The position numbers and the translations under genes are program-made. Positions 15,974 through 26,010 of a stretch of 64,000 nt of DNA are shown in pieces. Location of the stretch: contig NZ_VNIP01000001.1 in the NCBI RefSeq assembly GCF_008370325.1, positions 434,001-498,000 on the forward strand, given 5' to 3'. The notes under the pieces were generated by a model. That model did not search any database. It was not told the origin of the DNA and worked only from the letters and a program-made list of their open reading frames with translations. Position 1 is the first letter of the stretch; the number at the start of each line of letters is the position of its first letter. This DNA comes from Martinezella tropici. Lineage in GTDB: Bacteria; Pseudomonadota; Alphaproteobacteria; Rhizobiales; Rhizobiaceae.

Positions 15974-16029
15974 TTGCTAAAAGCAAGCAGTTGCAAGGTA
16001 GGCAAGCTGATGGCAAAATGCAAGCAGTT
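15974..16029. promoter_or_regulatory. Candidate HxlR operators between reductase and regulator
   Basis: TTGCT-AAA-AGCAA (15974-15986) is a perfect inverted repeat. The ten-base word GCAAGCAGTT occurs at 15983-15992 and again at 16020-16029, 37 bp apart. Both sit in the 114-bp divergent gap. The arrangement suits HxlR dimer binding near both starts. Confidence 0.5.
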
Positions 16030-16044
16030 TTTTTGGAGATCATC

Positions 16045-16548
16045 ATGGACGCGCTGCATCGTTCTGGCTGCCCGATCAATCTGACGCTGGAAATTCTGGG
16101 CGACCGCTGGAGCCTGATCGTCATCAGGGACATCATGTTCGGCAATCGCCGGCATTTTCGCGAGCTGCTGCAGAAGTCGCAGGAGGGGATTGCCTCCAAT
16201 ATTCTTGCCGATCGCCTGAAGCGGCTGGTCGAACGCGGCCTGCTGACCCGCGAGGATGATCCGACCCACAAGCAGAAGGCAGTTTACAGTCTCACGGAAA
16301 TGTCGATCGACCTCGTGCCGCTTTTTGCCCATATGGGCGCCTGGGGCCGCAAGCATCTTCCGGCGTCGGAAGAGCTTTCGATCCGGGCCGAGCTCTTGGA
16401 AAATGGCGGTTCGAAGCTCTGGGAGGATTTCATGGACGAACTGCGCGCCAAGCATCTCGGCAAGGTGCTGCCGCCGGACACGCCCTCGGTGCTCGGCTGG
16501 CTGACGGAGGCCTATCTCGAGGTCGCCAATCGCCGGAAAAGCGGTTGA
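16045..16548 (+). CDS. HxlR family transcriptional regulator
   Basis: A 167-residue winged-helix protein. It begins with the family signature CPINLTLEILGDRWSLIVIRDIMFGNRRHFREL, continues through LQKSQEGIASNILADRLKRLVERGLLTREDD, and has the wing segment AVYSLTEMSIDLVPLF. TTGGAG precedes the chosen ATG at 16045. It is divergent from the reductase gene, with repeated words in the gap. The conserved cysteine near the start (SGC) is a possible redox sensor, as in some HxlR/DUF24 members. Confidence 0.92.
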   Translation: MDALHRSGCPINLTLEILGDRWSLIVIRDIMFGNRRHFRELLQKSQEGIASNILADRLKRLVERGLLTREDDPTHKQKAVYSLTEMSIDLVPLFAHMGAWGRKHLPASEELSIRAELLENGGSKLWEDFMDELRAKHLGKVLPPDTPSVLGWLTEAYLEVANRRKSG

Positions 16549-17418
16549 TCAGTTCTTTCGGAACATGAAGCTCGCACTCCATCCGGTGACGAGGGCCAGC
16601 ATTACGGAAAACACGCCATAGGCAATCGGCTGCTGGTGCGCGGCATCGGTAATGGTCTGTTCTATGCCTGTCTTGATGACGCGCAGCGGCAAGGATTTCT
16701 CGCTCAGGAACTTGCCGCTCTTGAAGAGATAGGCGCGCACCGTGTGCACGCCGTTCGGCACATCGGCGGGAATTCTGAGCGTCGCCCTGAACAGCGAGGA
16801 GCTGACGAAGCGCACGCCGGCCGGATCGCTTTCATAGAGGCCGCCTGTCTTCTGCAGTCGCCGGAAGGCGTTGCGGAATTCCGGTACATCGCCGACATTG
16901 CCGACGAAGCCGAGCGGCGTCAGCGGAATATGGTCGACGCCAATGCCGCGATCGCTGAGTTCGAGCGGTGTGGTGATATTATCGACGGCGCGCGTGCTCG
17001 ACAGCGAATAGGCTTCCGGTACATGCTCGAACGTCATCGAGCGGGTATTGACCCAGATGCCGAAGACGCGCTCTTTCCGGCGCACCGTCGCGTTTTCGCG
17101 CGGACCCTCCAGCACGACGACGATGTCATATTGGCCGATCGCCAGAAGCAGCTGGTCGGTATTGGACAAGGCGCCGAAAATAGTCAGATCGGCGCCGGTG
17201 AAGTCGGAGGTAATGGCGATCTCGCTCGTCGAGGTGCCGATTTCCATCGTCTCCCGCGCCGTGGTCGAGGTCGTTGGCTGGTCGAGCATCACCTGCGCTC
17301 GGGCCGCAAGCGGCGCAAGCAGCAGTGTAGCGGCGAGCAGAGCAATTCCAGCAAAAGTGCGTAGCGGTTTTGCGTCCGGAATTGCGAGGAAATGCTCAGG
17401 CAGCCCGAAACCTCTCAT
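16549..17418 (-). CDS. TIGR02186 family membrane protein
   Basis: A 289-residue protein annotated by family as TIGR02186. It has an N-terminal signal/anchor (FAGIALLAATLLLAPLAARA, preceded by an unusual charged stretch), a beta-rich periplasmic middle (about 40-250) and a C-terminal membrane helix (YGVFSVMLALVTGWSASFMF). The start codon overlaps the stop of the TauE-like gene (ATGA), so this start is supported by translational coupling. Codons about 11-25 are a copy of the GGCAATTCCGGA palindrome. A role alongside TauE/SafE transport is inferred from neighbourhood only. Confidence 0.8.
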   Translation of the reverse strand: MRGFGLPEHFLAIPDAKPLRTFAGIALLAATLLLAPLAARAQVMLDQPTTSTTARETMEIGTSTSEIAITSDFTGADLTIFGALSNTDQLLLAIGQYDIVVVLEGPRENATVRRKERVFGIWVNTRSMTFEHVPEAYSLSSTRAVDNITTPLELSDRGIGVDHIPLTPLGFVGNVGDVPEFRNAFRRLQKTGGLYESDPAGVRFVSSSLFRATLRIPADVPNGVHTVRAYLFKSGKFLSEKSLPLRVIKTGIEQTITDAAHQQPIAYGVFSVMLALVTGWSASFMFRKN

Positions 17419-18383
17419 CGGCTCACGCTTTCCATGACGACCGAATAGACGTCGGCCGGCGTCACCACCAGGGCGATCGCCAGGCGAAGGCCGACGGCAA
17501 GGACGAGCAGGCCGAGCAGGGCGCGCAATTGCTCGCCGCGCAGCCTCTGGCCGACGCGTACGCCGTATTGCGCGCCGATCACGCCCGCCACCATCAACAG
17601 GAAGGCCAGGATGACATCAACGGAATAATTGGTGGCTGCCTGCACGATGGTGGTGAAGGCGGTCACGAAGATGACCTGAAACAGCGAGGTGCCGACGACG
17701 ACATTGGTCGGTACACGCAGCAGATAGATCATCGCCGGAACGAGGATGAAGCCGCCGCCGATGCCCATGGGCGTCAGCATGCCGATGAAGAAACCGAGGC
17801 CGATCACCGGGATGGCGCTGAGATAGAGCTTGGATTTCTTGAACCGCAGCTTCAGCGGCAGCCGCTGCACCCAATTGTGATGGCGCGGCTTGCCGGTCGA
17901 GGGCGGCAGTTTGCCCGCGGCCCGGCGCATGGCTCGCACGCTCTCCCATAGCATCAGCGTCCCCACGGTGCCGAGCAGCACCACGTAGATCAGGGAAATG
18001 ATCAGGTCGATCTGGCCGAGCCGGCGCAGCAGGACGAATAGCCAGAGGCCGAATGTCGCGCCCGCCAGACCACCCGCAAGTAGAATCGCGCCGAGTTTCA
18101 GGTCGAGTGAACCGCGGCGGAAATGCGTGAGCGCGCCCGACACCGAGGAGGCGACGACCTGGTTGGAGCCGGTGGCGACCGCGACAACAGGCGGGATATT
18201 GTAGAAGATCAGGAGAGGCGTGATGAGGAAGCCGCCACCGACGCCGAACATGCCGGAAAGAAATCCGACGGCGGCGCCCATGCCGAGAATAATGAGGATA
18301 TTCACCGACAGTTCTGCGATCGGCAGATAGATCGTCACGCGCTGTTCCCACCTGCAGGCGGCCGATGGCCGGGCCTGAACCAT
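17415..18383 (-). CDS. TauE/SafE family membrane permease
   Basis: A 322-residue protein with about eight hydrophobic segments in two similar halves. The motifs MGAAVGFLSGMFGVGGGFLITPLLIF and MGIGGGFILVPAMIYLLRVPTNVVVGTSLFQVIF mark the repeated GxGGGF modules of the TauE/SafE family, which export sulfite, sulfonates or small organosulfur acids. The ATG follows GGGGAAA at short spacing; a GTG at 18338 giving 307 residues (start TIYLPIAELSVN) may be the real start. It is translationally coupled to the TIGR02186 protein. Confidence 0.88.
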   Translation of the reverse strand: MVQARPSAACRWEQRVTIYLPIAELSVNILIILGMGAAVGFLSGMFGVGGGFLITPLLIFYNIPPVVAVATGSNQVVASSVSGALTHFRRGSLDLKLGAILLAGGLAGATFGLWLFVLLRRLGQIDLIISLIYVVLLGTVGTLMLWESVRAMRRAAGKLPPSTGKPRHHNWVQRLPLKLRFKKSKLYLSAIPVIGLGFFIGMLTPMGIGGGFILVPAMIYLLRVPTNVVVGTSLFQVIFVTAFTTIVQAATNYSVDVILAFLLMVAGVIGAQYGVRVGQRLRGEQLRALLGLLVLAVGLRLAIALVVTPADVYSVVMESVSR

Positions 18384-18571
18384 TTTCCCCTTTTAAATGG
18401 CGAATTCTAATCTGAAATCCTTGCCAGAGCCTTAGGAAAAGCCGTGCTGTTCCAGTTTTCGAATAGCCGGCCACACTCTAGCGCGGCTTTTTCCGCATTT
18501 CTGTGACGTTGCTCCAGGTGCATGGGTCGACGGCGGGTGGGAGACGAGGCCGTTTCGACCCCTTAAACAAA

Positions 18572-18595
18572 ATGCCGGCGCGATTGCGCCGGCAT
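18572..18595 (-). terminator. Intrinsic terminator of podJ
   Basis: A perfect ten-pair stem (ATGCCGGCGC, loop GATT on the plus strand, GCGCCGGCAT) is followed on the minus strand by TTTTGTTT. It lies 35 bp after the podJ stop. Confidence 0.88.
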
Positions 18596-18629
18596 GATCG
18601 ACTGGCTGTTTTCCGAAGAGATCCCAGGC

Positions 18630-21600
18630 CTACTTGTTGCGGGCCAGAAGCTCCTTGACCACCTGATCGGTCACCCGTCCATCCGCCGGCAGCCCCACAG
18701 ATTTCTGGAAGCCCTTCAGGGCGGCCACGGTCTTGTCACCCATGGTGCCATCCGGCGCACCGGCGTCGAAGCCGTTCTTGTTGAGGATGGCCTGGATGTT
18801 GCGGATAGCCTTCTTCATGTCGATGGAGGCCGTGTTCACGCCCTTGCCGGTCGTCCATTCGTCCGGAATGTCGGTGCCGTTGGCCTTGGCATCGGCCGGC
18901 TGCACCTTCCAAAGGTCGACCTTGGCGCGAGCGCTTTCCAGGTCGACTGGCTTCATGGCATTGGCGACTTCATCGCGCTTCTGGGCGGCGTCCTTGTCGC
19001 CGCTCTTTGCGGCGATCGCGAACCACTTGTAGGATTCCTGCAGGTCCTGTTTCACGCCGTTGCCGCGCGCATAGAGGATGGCAAGGTTGAACTGGCTGTC
19101 GGAGACGCCGAGGTTGGCGGCGCGGGTAAACCAGCTTGCGGCGGTATCGTAATCCTGCGGCCCGGCCGTGCCCGAAGCAAAGAGAACGGCAAGATTGTGC
19201 ATGGCGCTGGCGTTGCCCTGATTGGCCGCCTGCTCGTAATATTGCTTGGCCTTGACGAGATCGCGATCGACGCCGTTGCCCTTCTCATACATGCTGGCAA
19301 GGCGGTACTGCGCGGGCGCATAGCTCTTGTCGGCCGAAAGCTGATACCAGCTCGCAGCCTGTTTCATGTCAGCTGCTACGCCGCGGCCATCCGTATAGCG
19401 TGCGCCGATTTCGAAGAGCGCCACGGGGTCGGCCGATTTGGCGGCTGCGACGAGCGATGGCGGCTGGATGCCGTCAGGCACGGTGATCTCGGTCGCCGCC
19501 GGGGTAGCGACGGGAGCTGCGGCCGCCTTGTCCGGCTGGACGAAAGCAGCCGTCTGTTGTGCAGATGCCGCGCTGCCGGCAGGGGATAAGGTCTCGCTTG
19601 CCGCCTCGTTGCCGTCGAGCGGTGTGGCTGCCGTCAGATGGTCGCCTGCAGGGGCAGTTGCCGGATTGGCGGGGGCGCTCGCGGCTAGGGTGTCCGCCGT
19701 CTCGGTCGAGCCTGCTGGTGCTGCAGCCTGGTTGACTGCGGGCTGTTGATTGTTGTCTGCCGGGTTCGCAGCCGCCACGACGCTATTGCCGGCGGCGTTG
19801 GCCGGCGGCGCGATCATCGTCGAGACTTCGGCAGGCGGAGGCGCCTTGTGCCCGCGCGTCAGCGTGTTGACCAGCGGGAAGGCCATGATGGCGAGAAGTG
19901 CCGCGCCGACGGCCAGCAGGATCGGCCGGCGGAAGCGCGAGAAAGCGCCGCCTTTTTTCGCATCCTTCTTGGAGGCGGGAGCCGAGCGCTGCGTCTGGTC
20001 GACTTCCATCGCCGCCGCCTGCGCGGCGCGCCGGGCTGCCGCGATATAATCGGCCCGCTCGTTTTCCGTCGGCTGGCGCGCGTTTCCGCTGCGCGACGCA
20101 TTCTGGCTGGCGCGTACGCGCTCGAGGATCTTCTTGATGTCGGGCGCGCCCGAGCCCGGCTCCAGCAATTCGTTGGCTTCTTCGCCGGGCATCAGGTCGG
20201 CTGGGTCGATCGATGGCGCCTGCTCGATCACGGGGCGGTCCGGCGGGAAGATCGGCTCGGCCTTTTCCGGCGTGAAGAGGCGCTTGCCGAGGCTGGCGAA
20301 GAGGCTGGCCTTGCCGCTCTTGGCGGCAGCCTTGATTTCAGCCTTCGTATTGGCGTCTATCGCCTGTGCGACGGCGGCGTCGGAGGAGATAGGGGGTTCG
20401 GCGGATGCGACCGTGCGGATGATCGGCCCGGCCTTCTGCTGCTGTGCGGCCATCGGCGGCTTTATGGCTGGGGCATCCTCTTGGGCGAAGACGTCGCTTT
20501 CGAATGCCGCAGCCGGCATCAGAGGAGCCGGGCGGCGATGTTCCATGTGGTCGAGCCGGTCGGCGATCTGCAGCAACGTGTCGTGCAACGCTTCGAAGGT
20601 GCGGTGCGTGCGCTCGTCGCTGGCGCGGCTGATGTCCTCGAGATGGCGAAGGTCCTCGGCAAGCGCCGTCAGCGCGGACATGTCGGCGGCCTGTCCGCCA
20701 TTGCCCGTCATGCCTTCGCGCGAATAGGCCTCGACGACGGCTTCCGCCGCATGGCGTGCCGCCTCGATGATATATTCGTCATTGGTCGCCATATAGTCTT
20801 CGATCGCGCCCATCCGGCGGTCGAAGTCGGAGGGCATGTGATCGGCGATGGCCCGTGGCTCGTTCGTCAGCAATGTCGAGAGGTGGGCGATCTGCTCTTC
20901 GAGACTGCGCAGCGCCTGCGTGTCGGTGGGCGGTGCGGCCGTGCTGGCCTCCAGCCGTGCCGCAATGTCGGAGAGGCGTCCCTCCAGCCGGCGAACTATG
21001 CTGTCGTCGATGCCTGCGGCCGGAGCCGGCGGATGGAAGTCCATCTCGTCGATGCGGCGGGCAAGGTAGTCCAGCCGGTCCGCCAGAGCGTTGTCGACGG
21101 ACCCGTGTTCCAGCGCGTCGATCTTGTGTGAGATATCGGCGAGGTAGCTGACGAGTTCGGGTTGCGGTGCTGCCTTCTGCGAGCGCTCCATCAGGTGCGA
21201 GAGCTGGTCCAGCCGTTCCTCGAGGCGGGCGACGGCCTTGGCGCTACCCAGCTCGTCGATGCGCATGGCGAGCGCTTCAAGACGGCCGGAAAGGTCGTCC
21301 ACCGGCTGGCGCTGCGCCGCATCGCGGCCCATCAGGTCGATTTGGTCGGCAAGGCCGCTCAAGCGGCCTTCCAGCCGCTGCATCGCCTGATCCTGCGGCT
21401 GCATCATGGAGCCGAGGCTCTCCATTGCGGTCGCGATCGTCAGCAGCTTGTTTTCCAGCGCATGCACGGCCGGGCTGTGGTTCATGCCGCCGAGATGCTG
21501 CTTGATGTCGTCAAGGCGATAGGCAAGCGAAACGAGCTCGTCCTGCAGCCCCGTCGTATCGATCGCCTTGATCTGGCGCCCGACGTGATGCAGCGATTCC

Positions 21601-22301
21601 TCGCGGGCAAGGCCGTCCATCAGCGAGCGCAGCTCGTCGAATTCGGCTTTCAGGCCAGCCGTTTCCGGCTGACCGGCGAGCTGGTTGATGCTGTTGGCGA
21701 GCCGGGCCATGTCCTCGCGGACATCGGCGATGAAATGCTTGTCCTCGGCATTCTCGCGAATATCGCGGATTTCGGCCCGCAAGGCGTTGACCTCGCGGGT
21801 CACGCTCTCGGCGATGTCGCGCTTCAAATCCTGACGAAGATTGACGAGTGCCTGCGCGATGTCGACCGAGTTTTCAGCGGAAGGGCGGATCGGCTGGCGC
21901 TGAGCATAGGCATCGAGGGGCCGCCGGGCCGGCTGCGGCTCGGCATGCGCCGCGTCCTCACGTCGAACCTGCAGCCGCTCGCGGCTTGCTTCCAGCGCGC
22001 GCTGACGCTGACGGATCTCGGCGAGCGGATCGGCACGAAGATCGCTTTCGTTACGCAATGGGCGTTCATAGGGTCGGCTGGCGAGCGGCTCACGCTCGGT
22101 GCGCTGCGGCATCCGTTCTACCGCGGCGGAACGTTCCGGGGCGGGCGCATAGCCGGCGACGGCGCGCTGGCGCGTATCGCGCGAGGCGGCCGTGCCCATC
22201 AGCCCCTCGATGCGCGCTTCCAGTCCTTCGATCGTGCGGCTCAGAGCATCCAGCGACGCCCAGTCGCCCGTGCCGTTAGGATTTGATCGCGATCCGCTCA
22301 T
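18630..22301 (-). CDS. podJ: Polarity/localization factor PodJ-like protein
   Basis: A 1223-residue bitopic protein. The N-terminal cytoplasmic part (to about 640) is largely coiled coil with many Glu/Arg heptads. A single membrane span lies around 791-812 (ILLAVGAALLAIMAFPLV), then an Ala/Pro-rich periplasmic stretch. Sel1-type repeats follow at about 957-1117 (FEIGARYTDGRGV, YRLASMYEKGNGV, FNLAILYARGNGV), and a peptidoglycan-binding domain at about 1155-1220 (IQAILNKNGFDAGAPDGTMG). This order is that of PodJ, which organises the new cell pole in Caulobacter and Agrobacterium. It is transcribed alone with its own terminator. Confidence 0.88.
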   Translation of the reverse strand: MSGSRSNPNGTGDWASLDALSRTIEGLEARIEGLMGTAASRDTRQRAVAGYAPAPERSAAVERMPQRTEREPLASRPYERPLRNESDLRADPLAEIRQRQRALEASRERLQVRREDAAHAEPQPARRPLDAYAQRQPIRPSAENSVDIAQALVNLRQDLKRDIAESVTREVNALRAEIRDIRENAEDKHFIADVREDMARLANSINQLAGQPETAGLKAEFDELRSLMDGLAREESLHHVGRQIKAIDTTGLQDELVSLAYRLDDIKQHLGGMNHSPAVHALENKLLTIATAMESLGSMMQPQDQAMQRLEGRLSGLADQIDLMGRDAAQRQPVDDLSGRLEALAMRIDELGSAKAVARLEERLDQLSHLMERSQKAAPQPELVSYLADISHKIDALEHGSVDNALADRLDYLARRIDEMDFHPPAPAAGIDDSIVRRLEGRLSDIAARLEASTAAPPTDTQALRSLEEQIAHLSTLLTNEPRAIADHMPSDFDRRMGAIEDYMATNDEYIIEAARHAAEAVVEAYSREGMTGNGGQAADMSALTALAEDLRHLEDISRASDERTHRTFEALHDTLLQIADRLDHMEHRRPAPLMPAAAFESDVFAQEDAPAIKPPMAAQQQKAGPIIRTVASAEPPISSDAAVAQAIDANTKAEIKAAAKSGKASLFASLGKRLFTPEKAEPIFPPDRPVIEQAPSIDPADLMPGEEANELLEPGSGAPDIKKILERVRASQNASRSGNARQPTENERADYIAAARRAAQAAAMEVDQTQRSAPASKKDAKKGGAFSRFRRPILLAVGAALLAIMAFPLVNTLTRGHKAPPPAEVSTMIAPPANAAGNSVVAAANPADNNQQPAVNQAAAPAGSTETADTLAASAPANPATAPAGDHLTAATPLDGNEAASETLSPAGSAASAQQTAAFVQPDKAAAAPVATPAATEITVPDGIQPPSLVAAAKSADPVALFEIGARYTDGRGVAADMKQAASWYQLSADKSYAPAQYRLASMYEKGNGVDRDLVKAKQYYEQAANQGNASAMHNLAVLFASGTAGPQDYDTAASWFTRAANLGVSDSQFNLAILYARGNGVKQDLQESYKWFAIAAKSGDKDAAQKRDEVANAMKPVDLESARAKVDLWKVQPADAKANGTDIPDEWTTGKGVNTASIDMKKAIRNIQAILNKNGFDAGAPDGTMGDKTVAALKGFQKSVGLPADGRVTDQVVKELLARNK

Positions 22302-22695
22302 ATCTTTGCTCGCTTCGAACTATGGACCACCCGGGTCCAACATACTGACGGAAAGGAGACGTCGTGGCTTTGCCGCACCGCCCGCATCCCACCATTTGGA
22401 AAGGGATAAATGTATTGGCTTTCCTCAAACCGAGCTGCAAAACGGCGCGCCTATCGAAGGATAAGTTGAAGAGACGCGAAGCACTGCTGCTCAACTCATA
22501 CAATTTACGAAACGTGGTAAACAACTCGTTAAGTTTGCCTGATATCTTAACCTTTTATTTCGGTTCTGCTGTCCCGCAGCCTGATATTCTTGCGGGCAGG
22601 CGGGATCTTTCAGGCGCCAGGAGAGGGGGTCGCATTGCGTGGGTATCTGTCGCCCCTCGATCGCCTTCACCAAAATTTCAACATGCGCTCGAAAT

Positions 22696-22723
22696 TTGAC
22701 GTTTACGCAAACGTCAATATTTT
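22696..22723 (+). promoter_or_regulatory. Promoter with embedded palindrome before the beta-oxidation operon
   Basis: TTGACGTTT-ACGC-AAACGTCAA (22696-22717) is a perfect nine-base inverted repeat. Its first six bases are a good -35 box, and TATTTT (22718-22723) sits 16 bp after it as the -10. A repressor bound there would block the polymerase. The motif resembles sites proposed for the MerR-type LiuR regulator of acid catabolism in proteobacteria, from memory; the regulator gene is not in this window. The remaining 22302-22695 shows nothing I can assign. Confidence 0.62.
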
Positions 22724-22782
22724 GTAAGGATAGTCAGTGGCCGGAATCTGAGGTCCGGCGGCGAATTGGAGGAATTCGAGAA

Positions 22783-24579
22783 ATGCCAGTCTATAAGGCC
22801 CCGGTGAACGATACGCTCTTCGTCCTGAACGATGTGCTTGGGCTGGAGCGCTATAACAATCTCCCCGGCTATGCCGATGCCACACCCGATATGATCGAGG
22901 CGATCGTCGGCGAGGCGGCCAAGATGGCGGAAGAGGTACTTTTCCCGCTCAACTATTCCGGCGATCAGGAAGGCTGCCTGCGTCACGATGATGGCACGGT
23001 CTCGACGCCGAAGGGCTTCAAGGAAGCCTATCGCGCCTATCGCGAGCGTGGCTGGCTGGGTCTCGCCGTGCCGGAGGAATTCGGCGGGCAGGGGCTCCCC
23101 TATGTGCTGCACTGCGCCGTCGGCGAATATACCTCGGCTGCCAACATGTCGCTGATGATGTATCCGGGCCTGACGCAGGGCGCGATCGCCGCCATTCTCG
23201 TCCACGGCTCCAACGCGCAGAAGCAGACTTACTTGCCGAAATTGGTCGAGGGCACCTGGTCCGGCACCATGAACCTTACCGAGCCGCATTGCGGCACCGA
23301 TCTCGGCCTGCTGCGCACCAAGGCGGTTCCGCGAGGCGACGGCAGCTACAAGATATCCGGCCAGAAGATCTTCATCTCCGCCGGCGAACACGACATGACC
23401 GATAATATCGTCCATCTCGTTCTTGCCCGCATTGAAGGTGCGCCCGAAGGCACCAAGGGTATCTCGCTGTTCATCGTGCCGAAATTCCTCGTCAAGGAAG
23501 ATGGCTCGCTCGGCGATCGCAACCCGGTCTCCTGCGGCGCGATCGAGCACAAGATGGGCATTCACGGCAACGCCACCTGCGTCATGAACTATGACGAGGC
23601 CACGGGCTTCCTGATCGGTGCGGAGAACAAGGGCCTCAACGCCATGTTCGTGATGATGAACGAGGCGCGCCTCGGCGTCGGCCTGCAGGGCCTCTCCATC
23701 GCCGAAATCGCCTATCAGAATGCCGCCAACTATGCCCGCGAGCGCATCCAGGGCCGCTCGCTCTCCGGCCCGAAGGCACCGGACAGACAAGCCGACCCGA
23801 TCATCGTCCATCCCGATATCCGCCGCTCGCTGATGACCATCCGTGCCTTCAACGAGGCTGGCCGTGCCTTCCTGCTGTGGACGGCGCTGAAATCCGATAT
23901 CGCCCATCGCTCTCCGGACGAAAAGGACCGGCAGGCAGCCGACGACATCCTTGGCCTTGCGACGCCGATCCTCAAGGGCGTCATGACCGACAAGGGCTTC
24001 GAACACGCCGTCATGGCACAGCAGGTCTTCGGCGGCCACGGCTATATTGAAGAGCACGGCATGAGCCAGTATGTCCGCGATGCGCGTATCGCCATGATCT
24101 ATGAAGGCGCCAACGGCATCCAGGCGCTCGATCTCGTCGGCCGCAAGCTGGCGCTGAACAGCGGCCGCGCCGTCATGGCTCTCTTCAAGGAGATCGGCGA
24201 TTTCTGCGAGGAGAACCGCAACGACGAGCAGATGGCGTTCTTCACCAAGCATCTGAAGAAGGGCTTGAACGACGTGCAGGCCGCGACCATGTGGTTCATG
24301 CAAAACGCCATGGCCAAGCCCGACAATGCCGGTGCCGGCTCGACCGATTACATGCACCTCTTCGGTCTCGTTGTCCTCGGCTACATGTGGGCGAAGATGG
24401 CGAAGGCGGCGCAGACAGGCCTTGCGGCTGGCGACAGCGTGCGCGAGGATTATCTAAAGAACAAACTTGTCACGGCGCGGTTCTACATGGAGCGCATCAT
24501 GCCGGAAACAGCGCTGCGTAAGGCTCGCATCGAAACCGGCGCCGATACGATGATGGAACTAGCGGCGGAAGCGTTTTGA
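22783..24579 (+). CDS. Acyl-CoA dehydrogenase, C-terminally extended type
   Basis: A 598-residue flavoenzyme starting the first step of beta-oxidation. The motif [19 protein letters not shown] and the FAD-region [24 protein letters not shown] are visible, along with the catalytic-base region [18 protein letters not shown]. Length of about 600 with a helical C-terminal extension matches the FadE-like, AcdA-C group. TTGGAGGAATTCGAG precedes the ATG at 22783; an open frame upstream contains the promoter and is not coding. It is followed by thiolase and FadB-like genes. Confidence 0.92.
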   Translation: MPVYKAPVNDTLFVLNDVLGLERYNNLPGYADATPDMIEAIVGEAAKMAEEVLFPLNYSGDQEGCLRHDDGTVSTPKGFKEAYRAYRERGWLGLAVPEEFGGQGLPYVLHCAVGEYTSAANMSLMMYPGLTQGAIAAILVHGSNAQKQTYLPKLVEGTWSGTMNLTEPHCGTDLGLLRTKAVPRGDGSYKISGQKIFISAGEHDMTDNIVHLVLARIEGAPEGTKGISLFIVPKFLVKEDGSLGDRNPVSCGAIEHKMGIHGNATCVMNYDEATGFLIGAENKGLNAMFVMMNEARLGVGLQGLSIAEIAYQNAANYARERIQGRSLSGPKAPDRQADPIIVHPDIRRSLMTIRAFNEAGRAFLLWTALKSDIAHRSPDEKDRQAADDILGLATPILKGVMTDKGFEHAVMAQQVFGGHGYIEEHGMSQYVRDARIAMIYEGANGIQALDLVGRKLALNSGRAVMALFKEIGDFCEENRNDEQMAFFTKHLKKGLNDVQAATMWFMQNAMAKPDNAGAGSTDYMHLFGLVVLGYMWAKMAKAAQTGLAAGDSVREDYLKNKLVTARFYMERIMPETALRKARIETGADTMMELAAEAF

Positions 24580-24587
24580 GTTTTTCC

Positions 24588-24725
24588 TTCTCCCCGGTGG
24601 GGAGAAAGACGCGCGAAGCGCAGGATGAGGGGGCGTCGCACCGTAAGGCTGCCCTTGGTTCCCCTCATCCGCCCTCCTGAGCTTGTCGAGGGGCGGGCAC
24701 CTTCTCCCTGAGGGGAGAAGGGGAA
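24588..24725. repeat. CTCCCC...GGGGAG inverted repeat pair
   Basis: Between the dehydrogenase and thiolase genes, TTCTCCCCGGTGGGGAGAA starts one unit, with AGGATGAGGGGGCG further on. An inverted companion, CCCCTCATCCGCCCTCCTGA through TTCTCCCTGAGGGGAGAAGG, ends near 24722. Units of this type recur at 32753-32939, 39848-39980 and 43629-43763. Confidence 0.82.
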
Positions 24726-24788
24726 TTCGCGGCGTTGGTCGCTATATACTGAATTGAAGGGCGGCTCGCCGCCACAGGGAGATGAGAC

Positions 24789-25997
24789 ATGACCGAGGTT
24801 TTCATTTACGACCACGTGCGTACGCCGCGCGGGCGCGGCAAGAAGGATGGGTCGCTGCACGAAGTGCCGTCCGTGCGCCTCGCCGCAAAGACGCTGGAGG
24901 CGATCCGCGACCGCAACGGGCTCGATACCGAAACGGTTGACGACATCATCATGGGCTGCGTCGATCCGGTCATGGAAGCCGGCGCCGTCATTCCGAGGGG
25001 TGCTGCCTTCGAAGCCGGCTATTCCACCAGGGCCCCCGGTATGCAGATTTCCCGCTTTTGCGCCTCCGGCCTCGATGCCGTGAATTTCGGCGCGGCCAAG
25101 ATCGCGCAAGGGGCCGATGACATCGTAATTGCCGGCGGCGTCGAAAGCATGTCGCGCGTCGGCCTTGGCATGTCCGGCGGCGCCTGGTTCATGGACCCTT
25201 CGGTCAACTTCCCGGCCTATTTCATGCCGCAGGGCGTATCGGCCGATCTCATCGCCACCAAATACGGCTTCTCGCGCGATGACGTGGACGCCTATGCCGT
25301 CGAGAGCCAGAAGCGCGCCGCCAATGCCTGGGAGAAGGGCTATTTCAACAAGTCCGTCGTGCCGGTGAAGGACATCAACGGCCTGACCATCCTTGCCAGG
25401 GACGAACATATGCGTCCCGGCACCGACATGCAGGCGCTGGCCTCGCTCAATCCGTCTTTCCAGCTGCCCGGCGAAATGGGCGGCTTCGAAGCCGTCGGCA
25501 TCCAGGCGCATCCGGAAGTGGAGCGCATCAACTATGTCCATCACGCCGGTAACTCCTCGGGCATCGTCGATGGTGCCGCCGCCGTGCTGCTCGGCTCCAA
25601 GGCGGGCGGTGAAAGCATGGGCTTGAAGCCGCGCGGCCGCATCAAGGCCTTCGCCAATATCGGCTCCGACCCGGCGCTGATGCTGACGGGACCGGTTGAT
25701 GTCACCGAAAAGCTCCTGAAGCGCAGCGGCATGACGCTTGCCGACATCGATCTCTTCGAGCTCAACGAAGCCTTCGCCGCCGTCGTGCTGCGCTACATGC
25801 AGGCTTTCGAGATTCCGCATGACAAGATCAACGTCAATGGCGGCGCGATCGCCATGGGCCATCCGCTCGGCGCGACCGGCGCGATGATCCTCGGCACGGT
25901 GTTGGACGAGCTGGAACGCCGCGATCTCAACACCGCGCTCGTAACACTCTGCATCGGCGCCGGCATGGGCACCGCCACGATCGTCGAACGCGTCTGA
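24789..25997 (+). CDS. Acetyl-CoA C-acyltransferase (thiolase)
   Basis: A 402-residue thiolase. The nucleophilic cysteine is in [14 protein letters not shown], the histidine motif is [15 protein letters not shown], and the second cysteine is in [12 protein letters not shown]. The [10 protein letters not shown] motif is also present. It cleaves 3-ketoacyl-CoA with CoA to acetyl-CoA in the last step of beta-oxidation. GGGAGATGAGAC precedes the start. It lies 13 bp before the FadB-like gene, with which it should form the trifunctional-like unit. Confidence 0.93.
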   Translation: MTEVFIYDHVRTPRGRGKKDGSLHEVPSVRLAAKTLEAIRDRNGLDTETVDDIIMGCVDPVMEAGAVIPRGAAFEAGYSTRAPGMQISRFCASGLDAVNFGAAKIAQGADDIVIAGGVESMSRVGLGMSGGAWFMDPSVNFPAYFMPQGVSADLIATKYGFSRDDVDAYAVESQKRAANAWEKGYFNKSVVPVKDINGLTILARDEHMRPGTDMQALASLNPSFQLPGEMGGFEAVGIQAHPEVERINYVHHAGNSSGIVDGAAAVLLGSKAGGESMGLKPRGRIKAFANIGSDPALMLTGPVDVTEKLLKRSGMTLADIDLFELNEAFAAVVLRYMQAFEIPHDKINVNGGAIAMGHPLGATGAMILGTVLDELERRDLNTALVTLCIGAGMGTATIVERV

Positions 25998-26010
25998 GGG
26001 GGAGAAAACA

